From Cocos nucifera (Eukaryota > Streptophyta > Magnoliopsida > Arecales > Arecaceae), in NCBI GenBank assembly GCA_006176705.1, contig QRFJ01001027.1, positions 124,001 to 188,000 of the forward strand: a stretch of 64,000 nucleotides of DNA, read 5' to 3'. Shown one piece after another: positions 37,182 to 50,060 of the stretch; within the stretch, counting starts at the first letter, position 1; each line of letters opens with the position of its first letter. The position numbers and the translations under genes were made by a program. Under the pieces are notes generated by a model, which was given only the letters and a program-made list of their open reading frames with translations, was not told where the DNA came from and did not search any database.

Positions 37182-37938
37182 TGTTGGGGGTATTTTTGTA
37201 CTAGCCAAAGACATGAGAAGTTAGGCTGACTGAATGTCATTAGAAGGCTGAGGCCGAGGTCCTAATTCAGGCCGAACTTGAGGTCATCAAAAGATGGAAG
37301 CCAGGGTCAAAGTGTAGGATGAATTGAAGGTCATCCAAGGCTGAGGCCGAAGTTCTAATTCTGGTCAAGCTAGAGATCATCAAAAGATTGAGGTCAGGAT
37401 CAAAATTTAGGCTAATTGAAAGTCATCAGAAGGCCGAGATTGAGATCCTAATTCAGGCCGAGCTTGAGGTCATCAAAAGATTGAGGCTAGAATCATAATT
37501 TAGGCTGATTGAAGGTCATCAGAAGTTGTGGCCGAGGTCCTAATTCAAACCAAGCTTGGGTCATCAAAAGATTGAGGTCAGGATTAGAATTGTGGCAGAT
37601 TTAAGATCATCAGAAGGCTAAGACCGAGGTCCTAATTCAGGCCGAGCTTGAGGTCATCAAAAGATTGAAGCCAAGTTTAGAATTTAGGTTGATTGAAGGT
37701 CATCAGAAGACTGAGGCCGAAGTCCTAATTCAGGCCGAGCTTGAGGTCATCAAGAGATTGAGGCAAGGTCAGAATTTAGGCTGATTGAAGGTCATTAGAA
37801 GGCTGAGGCCGAAGTGCTAATTCAAGCCAAGCTTAAGGTCATCAAAAAGATTGAGGCAAGGGTTAGAATTTAGGCTGATTGAGATCATCAGAAGGCTGAG
37901 GTCGAGGTTCTAATTTAGACCAAGCTTGAGATCATCAA
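37182..37938 (+). repeat. Tat-like gypsy LTR 1, first part
   Basis: Starts TGTTGGGGGTATTTT and continues at once into a 93-bp tandem repeat. It is interrupted at 37938 by the intact Angela-like element, with target duplication ATCAA at 37934-37938 and 48250-48254. The same start is seen at 52559 and 57341. Confidence 0.85.
37215..37938 (+). repeat. 93-bp tandem repeat array in Tat-like LTR 1
   Basis: Units of about 93 bp beginning GAGGTCATCAAAAGATTG and containing AGGCTGATTGAAGG. Each unit is itself two related halves (GAGGTCATCAAAAGATTGAG and GAAGGTCATCAGAAGGCTGAG). The array continues after the copia insertion at 48255-48345. Confidence 0.85.
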
Positions 37939-40206
37939 TAAAGGAAAATCTTGATTTTTTGAATCAGGTTCATTCAGATCTGATTAGATCGAGAGACATA
38001 TTTCAAAAATTTCCTCTCAGATCCAGATCAGATCTGACACTTTTCAGATTTGATTTATAATTTGATAATTAAGAAGATAAAACTAAATTAATTCTGAATT
38101 AATTTTTACCTTGATCTTGGATAATCTGATTACCCATTGATGATCCTACGGAAGCTTTGAGGTTCTAGATCTAGCCATGCAAGCGCCTGGCCTCTATCGG
38201 TATCCACTCAGGCTAGATCTGGAGATCTTCTCCTTCTCTTTCTTTTCTCTAAAAATCAAATCTGGATCTGATTTAGAGGATCTTCAAAACACCTTCTAAA
38301 GATCACTCGTCATCTCTGTAGCAGTGCTGCCTTCTTTCTTTTTCGTCAGCCTTTCTTGCCTGACTCGCTGACTCGCACTAATCAAAAGAACCCAACTTTC
38401 AAGAGGAGGGAGAGGGCCAGATGGTGCCGTGAAGAAGGGAGAGGGACAGCCTTGAGGTGTGGGCTAAGATGAACTCTATTAAAAAGTGGGCGCAGACAGG
38501 ATCTATTTATAGACTCTACTACGCCATGCAGTGCTGCATCACCCCAGCCAATCACATTGCTTCGTTCAATCAGATCTAAATCTGATTGGTGGAATGAGAG
38601 ACCCACGGATTCATCCTAAGGTGGCACCTAAGACTGGTCAAAGTCTATAGGTGACGGTCACCTAGTTTGAATCCAACAAGCAACCTGGAGTCCCATCCGT
38701 ATGGGACTCCAGCATCCCTATCCTTAGCCGCATGCCATCCTAGGCATGCGCCCCCTTTCTTTCCAGTTTCCATAGAGGGGGACAAGCCCCTATCTACTCT
38801 TCAATAAGTGTATGACACATGGGCAAATGTCCAAGGGTTAAAGGTCAACGTTTGACGAAGTCAAAGTACAAGAATTAGCAGATGACGAAAAATGGTAGGT
38901 GTTGTCTCAAATTTATCTCATAAATTAAGACAATCCTTTTCTGACTTAGACAAACTTCAGTCAGACCAGGTAAAGGTACCTGAGTGAGCGCAAATTCATT
39001 TGGCTCAGTCGAGACAACTTTTAAGATAGAAAAAGGAGAATGTTAGGCTCAATCGTGTGCTAGCACGATTTCCTTGAACCTAATTGAATCTTATTCATAT
39101 CAATTGAATTGGGTTAGTCCAATTGATGATATCCAAATCCAAACCCTTGTTTGTATGACCCAATTAGGTTTAGTTTTGTATGGTAATGGGATATATTATT
39201 ATCTCCATCATCAACATCATCGAAACTCCTTTCGATGGATTAGAACTCTTCTGATTCAGACAATTTATAATGATTGATCATCTAAATCATTCTAATTGCT
39301 CCCAAAATCCACCAGTGACACCTAACAGCATATGGGGGCAACGCATCAAAACTAAAAACAAACCTCTTGGTGCAGCTACTTGTGTGATTAAGTTCTTCTA
39401 TCTTGAGCCCCGATCAGATTAGGATTAAGGTGAACTCGTCAAATCCTAATTTCTATCATATGATTTAATCATTCGATTCAAGTCTGATGTGAAAGCCTTA
39501 ATAAAAACTCTTTCTATTATTTCACACTCGCTACCATGGCCATGGGCTTATGGACTTGATTCTCATGATCATCATAGGGCTACTCCTCATCTACCGAGGT
39601 AGATAGATTCCATCTTGTGCAATCCAATTCCTATAATGAATATGCTATAAACAACATACACCTTAGGGTTCCGAATGGCTAGGAGACCGAGTCATGGTGT
39701 AGTCAAACTATAACACCCTTAAGGTGAACTGCAGATGCACCTCAGGTCAAAGAACCAGACACACCACTGCAGCATCGAGTCAGTCATTGACGAGAAGGTA
39801 GACTTCTTTAATGACTACTCGAGGTGGTCACGCTCAGTGCCCTCGTTCTCTAACGAGTACCTGTACTCTCGCTCCGGTGTCTCCACACCATAGACTCAAG
39901 ACTCATCTACTATAAGAGAAGCGATTGTACACCAACCTTCCGGATCAATCACCATCCTCATGATGATCCTATGGTCAGGAGCATTTTATGAGTTAATAAA
40001 TGATTATTCATGTCTTAAATTTTCAACTCTTGAAAATATGAATTATCATTACCATTAACTCAAAGGATGTATCACAGACACTAAATACACATATGTGATA
40101 GAAAATAACCCATTTTATTGATTTATAGTCAAAATTATAATTTTGCCCCTAGAAGTGTATTACAAGTGTCAGCCAATTCTGGCTTCTAGGGCACACATAT
40201 CTAACA
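37939..40206 (-). repeat. 3' LTR of intact Angela-like element
   Basis: 2268 bp. The inner side ends ATCTAACA at 40206, next to the polypurine tract. The outer side starts TAAAGGAAAATC, where the terminal TG of the plus-strand reading is mutated to TA. It has a TATA motif on the minus strand at 38504-38511 and a perfect three-hairpin cluster at 39842-39889. It is flanked by ATCAA. Confidence 0.95.
39842..39889. repeat. three adjacent inverted repeats in Angela-like LTR
   Basis: Three perfect hairpins in 48 bp: CTCGTT/AACGAG (39842-39847 with 39852-39857), GAGTAC/GTACTC (39855-39860 with 39863-39868) and GGTGT/ACACC (39876-39880 with 39885-39889). The same cluster is intact at about 11480-11525, partly mutated at about 47890-47935, and missing from the LTRs at 4293-6411 and 59578-61503. 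Confidence 0.9.
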
Positions 40207-40218
40207 AACTCCCACTTG
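40207..40218 (-). other. polypurine tract of intact Angela-like element
   Basis: The minus strand reads CAAGTGGGAGTT, directly before the 3' LTR start TGTTAGATATG. Confidence 0.85.
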
Positions 40219-40220
40219 AC

Positions 40221-43200
40221 CTAAAGCCAATTGGCTACAAATCTAAGTCCCATCTTCTCAAGGTGGACATCGATCTTTTGCTGGCCCAACAGCTTTGTAA
40301 GCGGATCCGTTACATTATCTGCGGAGTTGACTCTCTTGACCTCGACGTAACCCTTCTCGAGGTAATCATGGATGAGGTGATATCATCATTCGATGTGCTT
40401 AGATTTTTGATGAGACCTTGGCTCCTTAGCAAGGGCTATGGCGCCATTATTGTCGCAAAGGAATGGCATATGATGGCATCACTCCGATCTCCGTGGCAAA
40501 CTTCTTGTACCAAAATGCCTCCTTCGTAGCTTCTGACGCAGCGATATATTCTGCTTCCATGGTGGAATCTGCTATCACTGTCTGTTTGGAACTTTTCCAA
40601 CTGACAGCTCCACCATTGCATAAAAATAGACACCCAGATGTCGACTTTCGATCATCTACATCAGACATAAAGTCCGAGTCTGTATATACCCTTGGACTTG
40701 GAGTTCTCCATTACCAAAGACCAACAACATATCCTTAGTTCTTCTTAAGTACTTAAGGATACATTTCATAGAAGTCCAGTGTTCTTCACCTAGATTTGAC
40801 TGATATCTGCTTGACACTCACAGCATGGGCTATATATCAGGTCGTGTACATAGCATGGCATACATGAGGCTCCCTATTGCAGAAGCATAAGGGATCTTGC
40901 TCATTTCTATTTCTCAGGTGTGCTAGGGCACATCTTCTTGGAAAGATGAATACCATGTCTGAAGGGTATTAATCCCCTCTTAGAGTTTTCCATACTAAAC
41001 CTCTTTAGTACTTCCTCTATGTACATCTTCTGTGAAAGTCCTAGCATCCTATTCGGTCTATCTCCTATAGACCTTAATTCCTAGAATAAAGGATGCTTCA
41101 CCTAGGTCTTTCATGGAGAATTCTTTGGATAACCATATTTTGACTATGTCAACATGGGAATATCATTTCCCAATAAGGAGGATGTCATCCACGTACAATA
41201 CGAGGAAGACAACAGCGCTCCCACTGATCCTTTTTGAAGACACATTGGCTCCTTCATTTTTGATGAAACCAAATATTTTGATCACATCATTAAAATGAGT
41301 GTTCCAGCTCCGAGATGCTTGCTTAAGTCCATATATGGACCTTTGCAGCTTGCAAACTTTGTGATCATATCACTGGATGTGAAACCTAGCGGCTGTTCCA
41401 TATAGATATCTTCCTCAAGATATCCATTTAAGAATGCCATTTTCACGTCCATTTGCCATATTTCATAATCGAAATAGGCTGCAACAGCAAGCAATGTGCG
41501 GATGGATTTTAGCATAGCTACTGACGAAAAGGTATCCTGATAGTCAATGCCTTCACGTTGACTATAACCTTTTGCCACTAGTCTAGCCTTGAATGTCTCC
41601 ACATTCCCATCTGCACCAATCTTTCTCTTGAAGATCCATTTACACCCAATAGGTACTATACCTTCTGGTGGATCTACCAAGGTCCAGACTTGGTTTGAGT
41701 GCATCGAGTCAATTTCTGACTGCATTGCCTCTAGCCATTTCTTGGAGTCGATATCTGATATCGCCTCGTTATAGGTTTTGGGATCATCACCATGAGCACC
41801 ATTACCTATGAGAAATATTTCCTCTACATCCTCTGAAATAATACCTAAGTATCTTTCAGGGGGACGGAAACTCCTTTTCGATCTACGAGGTGGAGGTAGT
41901 GTATGGATTGGCTTAACCTGATTTGGTTCCATTTGGTCCTTAGCTCGTTGCTCTTGTGAGACTTTCTCATCAAGCTTGATCTGCTTTCCAATGCCGCTAT
42001 CTTGAATAAACTATTTTTCAAGAAAGATGGCATGTCGACTCACAATCACATTGTGGTCTTCTGGAATGTAGAAATAGTATCCTAATGACTCTTTAGGATA
42101 TCCTATGAAATCGAGCTCTAAAGGACCTAAACTCTAACTTGTCTTGCTTGTTGTCTTTTGACATGAGCCGGACAACCCCAAAATTCTGAGATGACTCAGA
42201 CTTGGTTTCTTACCATGCCATATCTCATACGGTGTGGTAGGAATGGTTTTAGAGGGAAACCCTATTCAGTAGATAAATTGAAGTTAACAATGAAGTATCC
42301 CAAAAGAAAATCAGGGAGGTCTGTGAAGCTCATCATGGATCGGAACCATATCTAATAGAGTCCGATTTCTCCATTCTGAAAACCCCATTGAGTTGAGGTG
42401 TTCCTGGTGGAGTCCATTGAGAGACTATGCCATTTTCCTTGAGATAGTCTAGGAATTCTCGGCTAAGGTATTCACCTCCTCGATCTGATCGAAGAACCTT
42501 AATGGATTTTTTCAGTTTGTTTTTTCTACTTCATGTCTGAATTCTTTGAACTTTTCAAAAGCTTCAGACTTGTGTCTCATAAGATACACATACCCATACC
42601 TAGATAGATCATCGGTAAAGGTAATGAAGTAGACAAAATTGCCTCTAGCCGGCACATCAAATGGGCCGCACACATCAGTATGTACTAGGGCAAGGAGATC
42701 TATGGCCCTTTCCCATGTCCTACAAAAGGGAGTTTAGTCATTTTGCCTTGAAGACAAGATTCACAAGTTGGATATGACTCAGAAGTCAATGGACTCAATA
42801 GCCCATTTTTCTCCAATTTGTTAATCCTATCTTCTGCTATATGACCTAATCTCAGGTGCCATAGATATCTATCATTTGGACTATCCCTAGGTCGTTTGAT
42901 TTTATGGCATTCACATTTTGCTCGATAGTTAAAAACAGGTACATCAACATGTAACTGATAAAGACCATTAATAAGAAACCCATTTGCAATTTTATTTCTT
43001 TCATAAAGAATGTTAAATGGTCCTTAAAGAAGGTTACATAGCCTTCTAATGCTAAGGCAAGAAACAGAAATCAAATTCCTGCTAGCTGCAGGCACATAAT
43101 AACAGTCTTTTAAAACTAAGTCTAAACCAGATGGTAATCGAAGAGGGTATGTTCCACAGGCTACTGGCAGCAACTCTTTGCTCCATTACCGACACGTAGG

Positions 43201-43926
43201 ATCATGTCTCACATCTCCTCAGCCTCCTGCTATCCTCAAGACCCTGCATAGAAAGTGCACAAGATGAGCACTAGAACCAGAGTCAAGCACCCAACTGGAT
43301 GCAGAAGAAACTGTAAGGTTAGACTCAATAACGAGCATACCTCCAGAAGGACCTTCCTTCCTTCTTTTCAGGGTGGCCAGGTAAGTAGGGCAGTTCCGCT
43401 TCCAATGGCCGTCATTATTGCAATGGAAAACATTTTCCTTTATTAGCGGGCCTTCTTCGCTCTGCCTTTTTCTTCTTTCCTCCTTCCACCTTCTGCTTCT
43501 TTTTTGCAGACTTCTTTTTCTTTCCATAAGACTTTCTTTTGGAAGAAGTCTGTTTATAGCAAGAGCTTTAGAACCTTTCATAGAAAGCTCAGCGTAACCA
43601 GCATGTTCATTAAGTTCGGCCAAGGAATTTTGAAGTTTATGCATGTGGTAATTCATGATGAATTGCCCATATGCATCAGTCAAGGATTGCAGAATTATAT
43701 CATTCTGCAGATCCAAGTCCAACTTCACTGAGCTTCTCAAGCTCTTCCAAGTTCCTTGATCATCAGACAGATCTTGGACTGACTGCCCATCACGCATCTT
43801 AGCCTTTAAAAAGTCATTTAGTGACTTGATACTTGGCTGCGCGACTCTGTTCACAAAACATCTCCTGTAGGTGAGCCAACATTTGGTGAGCAGTTCTGAT
43901 ATCTTCATGTTGGCGCTGAAGCTCAT
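40221..43926 (-). pseudogene. Angela-like protease, integrase, RT and RNase H with gag C-terminus
   Basis: Read from high to low coordinates. Gag C-terminal half has a zinc knuckle VFHCNNDGHWKRNC (first Cys lost) near 43390-43420. The protease motif WVLDSGSSAHL is near 43270-43300. Integrase is at about 43000-41990, with HTDVCGP near 42670 and RSDRGGEY near 42480; a one-base insertion breaks the frame near the catalytic Glu. The RT frame 41932-41282 has WIFKRKIGADG and QMDVKMAFLNG, and the catalytic YVDD is at 41184-41195. RNase H has DSTMEAEYIA near 40560. The pol stop codon is at 40221-40223, two bases before the PPT. Motifs are the best preserved in the window, but frameshifts in integrase and after RT prevent a single polyprotein. 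Confidence 0.92.
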
Positions 43927-44165
43927 CAGACATCGAGCCCAACATGTAATATCTGGCCTTATTATCTTCGTCTATCCATTTTTCCAGAGACGCTCTCTAT
44001 TCAGCGGATGGACGAGCTGGTAAGGTGGGAGGTCCTGGTCCAATACATGAGTTAACTTCTCTGGAACCCAAAATAATTTTGAAGTTCCTGAGCCAATCCT
44101 TTATAATTTGGTCCGGTCAGTCTATGTGTGTCCAGGATACGTGCCAGTGGGTTGGACGCAGACAT
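43927..44165 (-). pseudogene. Angela-like gag N-terminus
   Basis: ATG at 44163-44165 on the minus strand starts MSASNPLARILDTHRLTGPN, the typical beginning of this gag type. It is followed within about 30 codons by a frameshift where the tryptophan-leucine segment of NYKDWL should be. The remaining gag continues in the frame that starts at 43926. Confidence 0.87.
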
Positions 44166-45983
44166 TTTCCTATAGAGAGTCAAAGATTCTAGTTAGATAT
44201 TATAATTAAGACTTAACCAATTTGTTTAGAGATTTTATTTTTAAACAAATTAGCTCCCACTATCTTCTCAGATCCCTACACTCCCTCTGATAGTGGGTGG
44301 TGTGGTCCCACCGACTTACTCATCACCTCACCTAACAGTTATTGGTGATGGGTTAGCCAATGGATGAACAACTCTTGTTCAATGATTATCTAATCATGGT
44401 GCACCCAAACTTGGTCTCTAATTCATGAATCTCACCGTATGTCCGAAATATTGATCCACTCCTTAGTTAAGTCAGACCCACCATTTGCATAGACTGGATT
44501 TCCTAATTGGGTCTCTCACCATATCCGAAATATTGAGCCCAATTCATCCTCCAGCCCATAGCATCCAATGCCTAATAGACATGGTTGCATCTTCCCGGTG
44601 CAACTGAGCCACTGTAACCAGCCGAGAACAATCAACCCCAGGAAGGGCCCGCACATCTACAATGGTGGAAGACCTTAGACTTAATCTTTTCTTAGGGAGA
44701 TTTGATTTAGGTCTCATTAAACTAGACTTGACATAGTCATAACTAATTATGACTAACCTAGTGGCATGGGTTAGCTCAGATTATTGACCACCTCAGATCA
44801 GAACTGAGTCAACAAACATGGCCAGGTAAGTGAGACCGGTGGAAGGGATATGCCATTAACTCGACAAGAACGCATTCGAGTCGAGTAGCTCCCAATTAAA
44901 AACCAGTCGGTCGTATCTGCCAAACTTACCTTAGACACCAAATTATTGAGACAGAACCAATCGGGTTAGCCTACAATCCAGACTCTAACCACTGAGCCTA
45001 ATTAGGTCTTAGCTTGATCGATCACTCACGTGACTCGATCTTGACCCAGACTTAATCCTATTAGGCTGGTCAATTTAAGCATTGTTGATCCCATCTAACC
45101 AACTCTTGATTCGGTTTGATCAACCGCTAGACCTAATTGAGCTACCCAAGCCCGAACCCAGATTTATGAATATGTCTTAGATCTAAAATTCTCAATTTTA
45201 GACCTAATTGATATTTTATAAACTTAATTCTTAATTAAGTTAGGGTTAAAAAATAAAACATGTAGGGTTTTAGGATCTAGGGTTTTGCAGAAAGTAAGTT
45301 TTTAATTTCTGATTAAGGACGAACATGCAGCACCCCTATACATCATAAGAACACCCCATCGAATGGAAGGAGAGGGTCTTTAAGCCCTACTTTGTTCTTA
45401 TGATCGGACGGCCAAGGAGAATGCCTTAATCAAAAATACAACCAATCTACAAAAATAAATTAGATCTAAGCATATATCTCATATAAAAAAATAGATCTAA
45501 TTGAAATATGTTTTATATATATCACATATATCATGCATGCATATTTTTCAGATCTAAATTATCTCATAATCATCTAAAAAATTAAATTTAAATTTGATCA
45601 TATCAAATAAAATTTAATCTAGACCTATTTGCAGAACTATTCTACAACTAGTCTAAACATGCAACTATCATTTCTCATATGAACAATTAATTTTATTTTA
45701 TTTTTCTATTTTTAGATCTGATTATAACATTTATAATATTAGAAAATAGAAAATAAATAGATCTAAAAATTATTTTTAATCAAATAAAAAAATATGATTA
45801 TACTAGACTACACATAGAATAATTCAATACCTAGTCTAGTTATGTATCTCATACATATTAGATCTATATTAATTTATTTTAATTTTTTAATTTTCTGATT
45901 TTAGATCTAATCACATCTCATGTGATGTCTAAAATAACTAATTAATTAGATTAAATTAGATCTAAAAAAATTTATAAGAACCT
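44166..45983 (-). other. leader of intact Angela-like element
   Basis: 1.8 kb without a usable ORF, between PBS and gag. It carries an inverted repeat CTCGAC/GTCGAG at 44860-44865 and 44880-44885. The PBS-proximal 700 bp are AT-rich. The leader is present in four other places in the window at recognisable similarity. Confidence 0.85.
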
Positions 45984-45996
45984 GGCTCTGATACCA
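45984..45996 (-). other. primer-binding site of intact Angela-like element
   Basis: The minus strand reads TGGTATCAGAGCC exactly, two bases from the 5' LTR. Confidence 0.95.
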
Positions 45997-45998
45997 GT

Positions 45999-48249
45999 TG
46001 AAGGGAAATCCTAATTTTTTGGGTTAATTCGTTCAGATCTGATTAGATCGAGAGGCATATTTTAAAAATTTCCTCTCAGATCTAGATCAGATTTGATAAG
46101 TTTTAGATCTGATATATAATCAGATAATTAAAAAGATAAAATTAATTTAATTCTAAATTAATTCTTACCTTGATCTTGGGTAATCTAATTACCCATTGAT
46201 GATCCTATGAAGCTCTGAGGTTCTGGATCTAGCCACGCAAGCACCTGGCCTCTACTGATATCCACTCAGGCTGGATTTGGAGATCTTCTCCTTTTTCTTT
46301 TCTCCAAAAATTAGATCTAGATTTGATTTGGAGGATCTTCAAAATACCTTCTGAAGATCACCCGTCGTCTCTGCAGTAGTGCTGCCTTCTTCCTTTTTCA
46401 TCAGCCTTTCTTACCTGACTCGCACTAATCAGAAGAACCCAACTTTCTTGGGCATGGAGAGGAGGGAGAGGGCTAGATGGTGGTGTGGAGAAGAGAGAGG
46501 GACAGCCTTGGGGCATGGGCTAAGATGAACTCTATTAAAAAGTGGATACAGACAGGGTCTATTTATAGACTCTGCTGCGCCATGCAGTGCTGCATCACCC
46601 CGGCCAATCATGTTGCTTCGTTCAATCTAAATCTGATTGGTGGGATGAGAGACCCACAGATCCATCCTAAGATAGTGCCTAAGACTAGTCAAAGTCTATA
46701 AGTGAGGGTCACCTAGTCTGAATCCAACAAGCAACCTGGAGTCCCATCTGTATGGGACTCCAGCATCCCTATCCTTGGGCACACACCATCCTAGGCATGC
46801 ACCCTCTTTCTTTCCAATTTTTAGAGAGGGGACAAGCCCCTATCTACTCTCCAATAAGTGCATGACACATTGGCAGATGTCCAAAGGTCAAAGGTCAACG
46901 TTTGACTAAGTCAAAGTACAAGAATTAGCTGGTGACGAAAATGGCAGGTGTTGTCTCAAATTTATCTCATAAATTAAGACAACCCATTTCTAACTTTGAC
47001 AAACTCTAGTCAAACCAGGTAAAGATTCTGAGTGAGCACAAACTCATTTGGCTCAGTCGAGACAACTTTTATGATTGAAAAAGGAGAATGTTAGGCTCAA
47101 TCATATGCTAGCACGATTTTCTTGAACCTAATTGAATCTTATTCAAATCAATTGAACTGAGTTAGTCCAATTGATGATATCTAGATCCAAACCCTTATTT
47201 GTGTGACCTAGTTAGGTTCAGTTCTGTATGGTAATGGGATATGTCATGATCTCCATCATCGACATCATCGAAACTTCTTTCGATGGATCAGAACTCTTCT
47301 GATTCAGACAACTTAGAATGATCGATCATCTAAATCATTCTAATTGCTCCCAAAATCCACCAGTGACACCTAGCAGCATATGGTGGCAACCCATCAAAAC
47401 TGAAAATGAACCTCTCGGTGCAGCTACTTGTGTGATTAAGTTCTTCTATCTTGAGCCCCGATCAGATTAGGGTTAAGGTGAACTCATCAAACCCTAATTT
47501 CTATCATATGATTTAATCATTCGATTCAAGTCCGATGTGAAAACCTTAATAGAAACTCTTTCTATTATTTCACTCTCTGCCATGGCCATGGGCTTATGGA
47601 CTTGATTCTCATGATCATCATAGGGCTGCTCCTCATCCACCGAGGTAGATAGATTCCATCTTGGTGCAATCCAATTCCTACAATGAACATGCTATAGCCA
47701 ACATACACCTCAGGGTTCCGAATGGCTAGGAGATCGAGTCATGGTGTAGTCAAACTATAACACCCTCAAGGTGAACTGTCGATGCACCTCAGGTCAAAGA
47801 ACCAGACACACCACTGTAGCATCGAGTCAGTCATCGATGAGAAGGTAGACTTTTTTATGACTATTCGAGGTGGTCACACTCAGTGCCCTCGTTCTTTAAT
47901 GAGTATCTGTACTCTCGCTCTGGTGTCTCCACACCATAGACTCAAGACTCATCTACTATAAAGAAGCGATTGTACACTAACCTTTTGGATCAATCACCAT
48001 CCTCATGATGATCCTACGGTCAGGAGCATTTTATGAGTTAATAAATGAAAATTCATGTCTTAAATTTCCAACTCTTGAAAATATGGATTATCATTACCAC
48101 TAACTCAAGAGATGTATTATAGACACTAAATACACTTATGTAATAGAAAATGACCTATTTAATTATTTATAGTTAAAATTATAATTTTGCCCTTAAAAGT
48201 ATATTACAAGTGTCAGCCAATTTTGGCTCTAGGGCACACATATCTAACA
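45999..48249 (-). repeat. 5' LTR of intact Angela-like element
   Basis: 2251 bp, plus-strand TGAAGGG to ATCTAACA. It is followed by ATCAA (48250-48254), the duplicate of 37934-37938. With the 3' LTR, PBS and PPT it defines one complete 10,311-bp insertion on the minus strand. Confidence 0.96.
46560..46567 (-). promoter_or_regulatory. TATA box of Angela-like 5' LTR
   Basis: The minus strand reads TATAAATA in GTCTATAAATAGACCC. The same site is in the 3' LTR at 38504-38511 and the plus-strand copy at 12870-12877. The position leaves a U3 of about 1.7 kb. Confidence 0.65.
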
Positions 48250-48254
48250 ATCAA

Positions 48255-48690
48255 AAGAAGATCAAGATTAGAAATTAGGCTGATTGAAGATCATCAGAGG
48301 GCTGAGGTCGAGGTCCTAATTTAGGCTGAACATAAGGACATCAGAAGGCTGAAGTCCCCACTCTCAACTCCAGGTTGTTAATTCATGTAATCGAGAGATG
48401 GTCCCCCCATCATGCCATGAGGGCATAGTACCTGACATAATTTGTGAGAATATTCTAGTAAGCATATAAGATATCTCTAATAACTTCCTACTCTCCCACT
48501 ACGAACAACCCACAACCCATCCTAACAAACTCAAATTGCTTTCTATAAAAGAGGTGAAAAGAGGAACCCTAAGGTACGTGAGCTCTTCTCTCCAAAAATG
48601 CTTATCTTCTTCCTTCTGTTGAATGAAAAACTAACTTGAGCATTAGAGGATTTCCGCTGGAGCCAATTTCGGTTGAGGACTTCTCTTGCA
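48255..48690 (+). repeat. Tat-like gypsy LTR 1, second part
   Basis: Continues the LTR after the copia insertion: last 93-bp repeat pieces, then a unique part with TATAAAA at 48544-48550, and an end near CTCTTGCA at 48690. The exact 3' boundary is uncertain by about 10 bp. Total LTR length is about 1.19 kb. Confidence 0.8.
48544..48550 (+). promoter_or_regulatory. TATA box of Tat-like LTR 1
   Basis: TATAAAA, conserved at 53480-53486 and 59420-59426 in the other two LTRs, about 145 bp before the LTR end. Confidence 0.65.
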
Positions 48691-50060
48691 AGTACAGTCA
48701 CCTTCGTTCCATCACCATCGACTTGTCGCCATCGCACAACTCCAGCATCCCAATCTTGAGATGGATTTCTGCATCAATATAGTATGGCCACATCCATCCC
48801 ATCATCGTCGACTTGCCATCATCGCACAACTCCGACAACCTGACCTCAAGATGGATTTCCATTTCAATAGATGGTGCTAGAGGAAGGGCTTTTGAGCCTG
48901 TTTGTGGGAAGAAATGAGCGTCTAGCAAGAGGAGCTCCATCGCATTGCCCGAATGCTGATGAGGTTCAATGTCCATTTTCAAACTCTCCTGTCCAAGCTC
49001 AAACTGTGGGGCTTCAAATGAGGAAGAAACTTCAATTAGGGAAAAAAATCCAAGTGAGGAACGAGATCATAACAAGGATGATCCGAGCCAACAGAGACGT
49101 CTCAGGATCCAGATAAGCTTTCCTATGTTGATGGTTACTTTGGCATGAACCTATTGTTACTTATTGCATCTTCATTCGAGACTATGATATTATTTCTGTT
49201 CATTATCCCATGGATCACAAACTTGTCCTATTTCGGTCAGATCAGAGATATATTCTTCGAGCTAAGATTCTCCGTTCTCAAATAAGTTGTTGTCAGGGAT
49301 GTGCCATTTTCTTAGATACTGCTGCAACTATTTATTACTTTCCATACATTGCTCTATTAAATGGGATATGTAGATCCAAAAATTCAGCTACTATTGTGCA
49401 CCATCTCGTTAGTGGTTTGTCCTCATCAACTAACTGAAAGTTTTATGGCACTTCTTCAAATGTCATGTATTCATATTAATGACCGATTCTACTCTATGGT
49501 CATATGTTTAATTGTTACATCTACTCATAGTTGGACTTATCATTAGAACTCTACATGCTATTAATTTTACATGCTATTAATTTTGTTTCATCTCTTATTA
49601 CCTCAAGTGGTGGTTTCCCACTCTCAACTGGACTTAACATCGGAATCCTATATGCTCTTAATGTTACTTTGGTTCTTATTATATGTAACTGCATTTGGCT
49701 CTTCTCATTCTAGAGCTATCAGCAGATTTGCTCAAACTTTGACTTTCAATAGGAAGAAAGAAGGGAGGGGTCGACGTCCATAGGCCTCTTCCCAGCTCAG
49801 GGGACCCAATTGGCCGATGTCTTTCTCGTGCGTGTGTTCCGTCGATCTCCCTTGCAATCCCAAGCTATGCCAATTTCCTTAAAAATAAAAAGAGAAAGAA
49901 GAAATAGGGGTGGGGTCAGCATCCGCAGGCCTCTCCCCAACCCTTGTGCATTCGATCGACATTCACCACCCTTGCGCCCATCCCACATCAACCGGCCTCC
50001 TCCAAGCCCATGCACCTCTGATCGATCTTCTCTATCCCACACGCCTGGATGACTCCAGCC

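Noticed and set aside
49130..49760. Possible captured host gene between gag remnant and C-rich repeats in the Tat-like region
   Set aside because: Short leucine- and isoleucine-rich frames appear, but they shift and stop differently in the second copy (54000-54660). I recognise no protein family.
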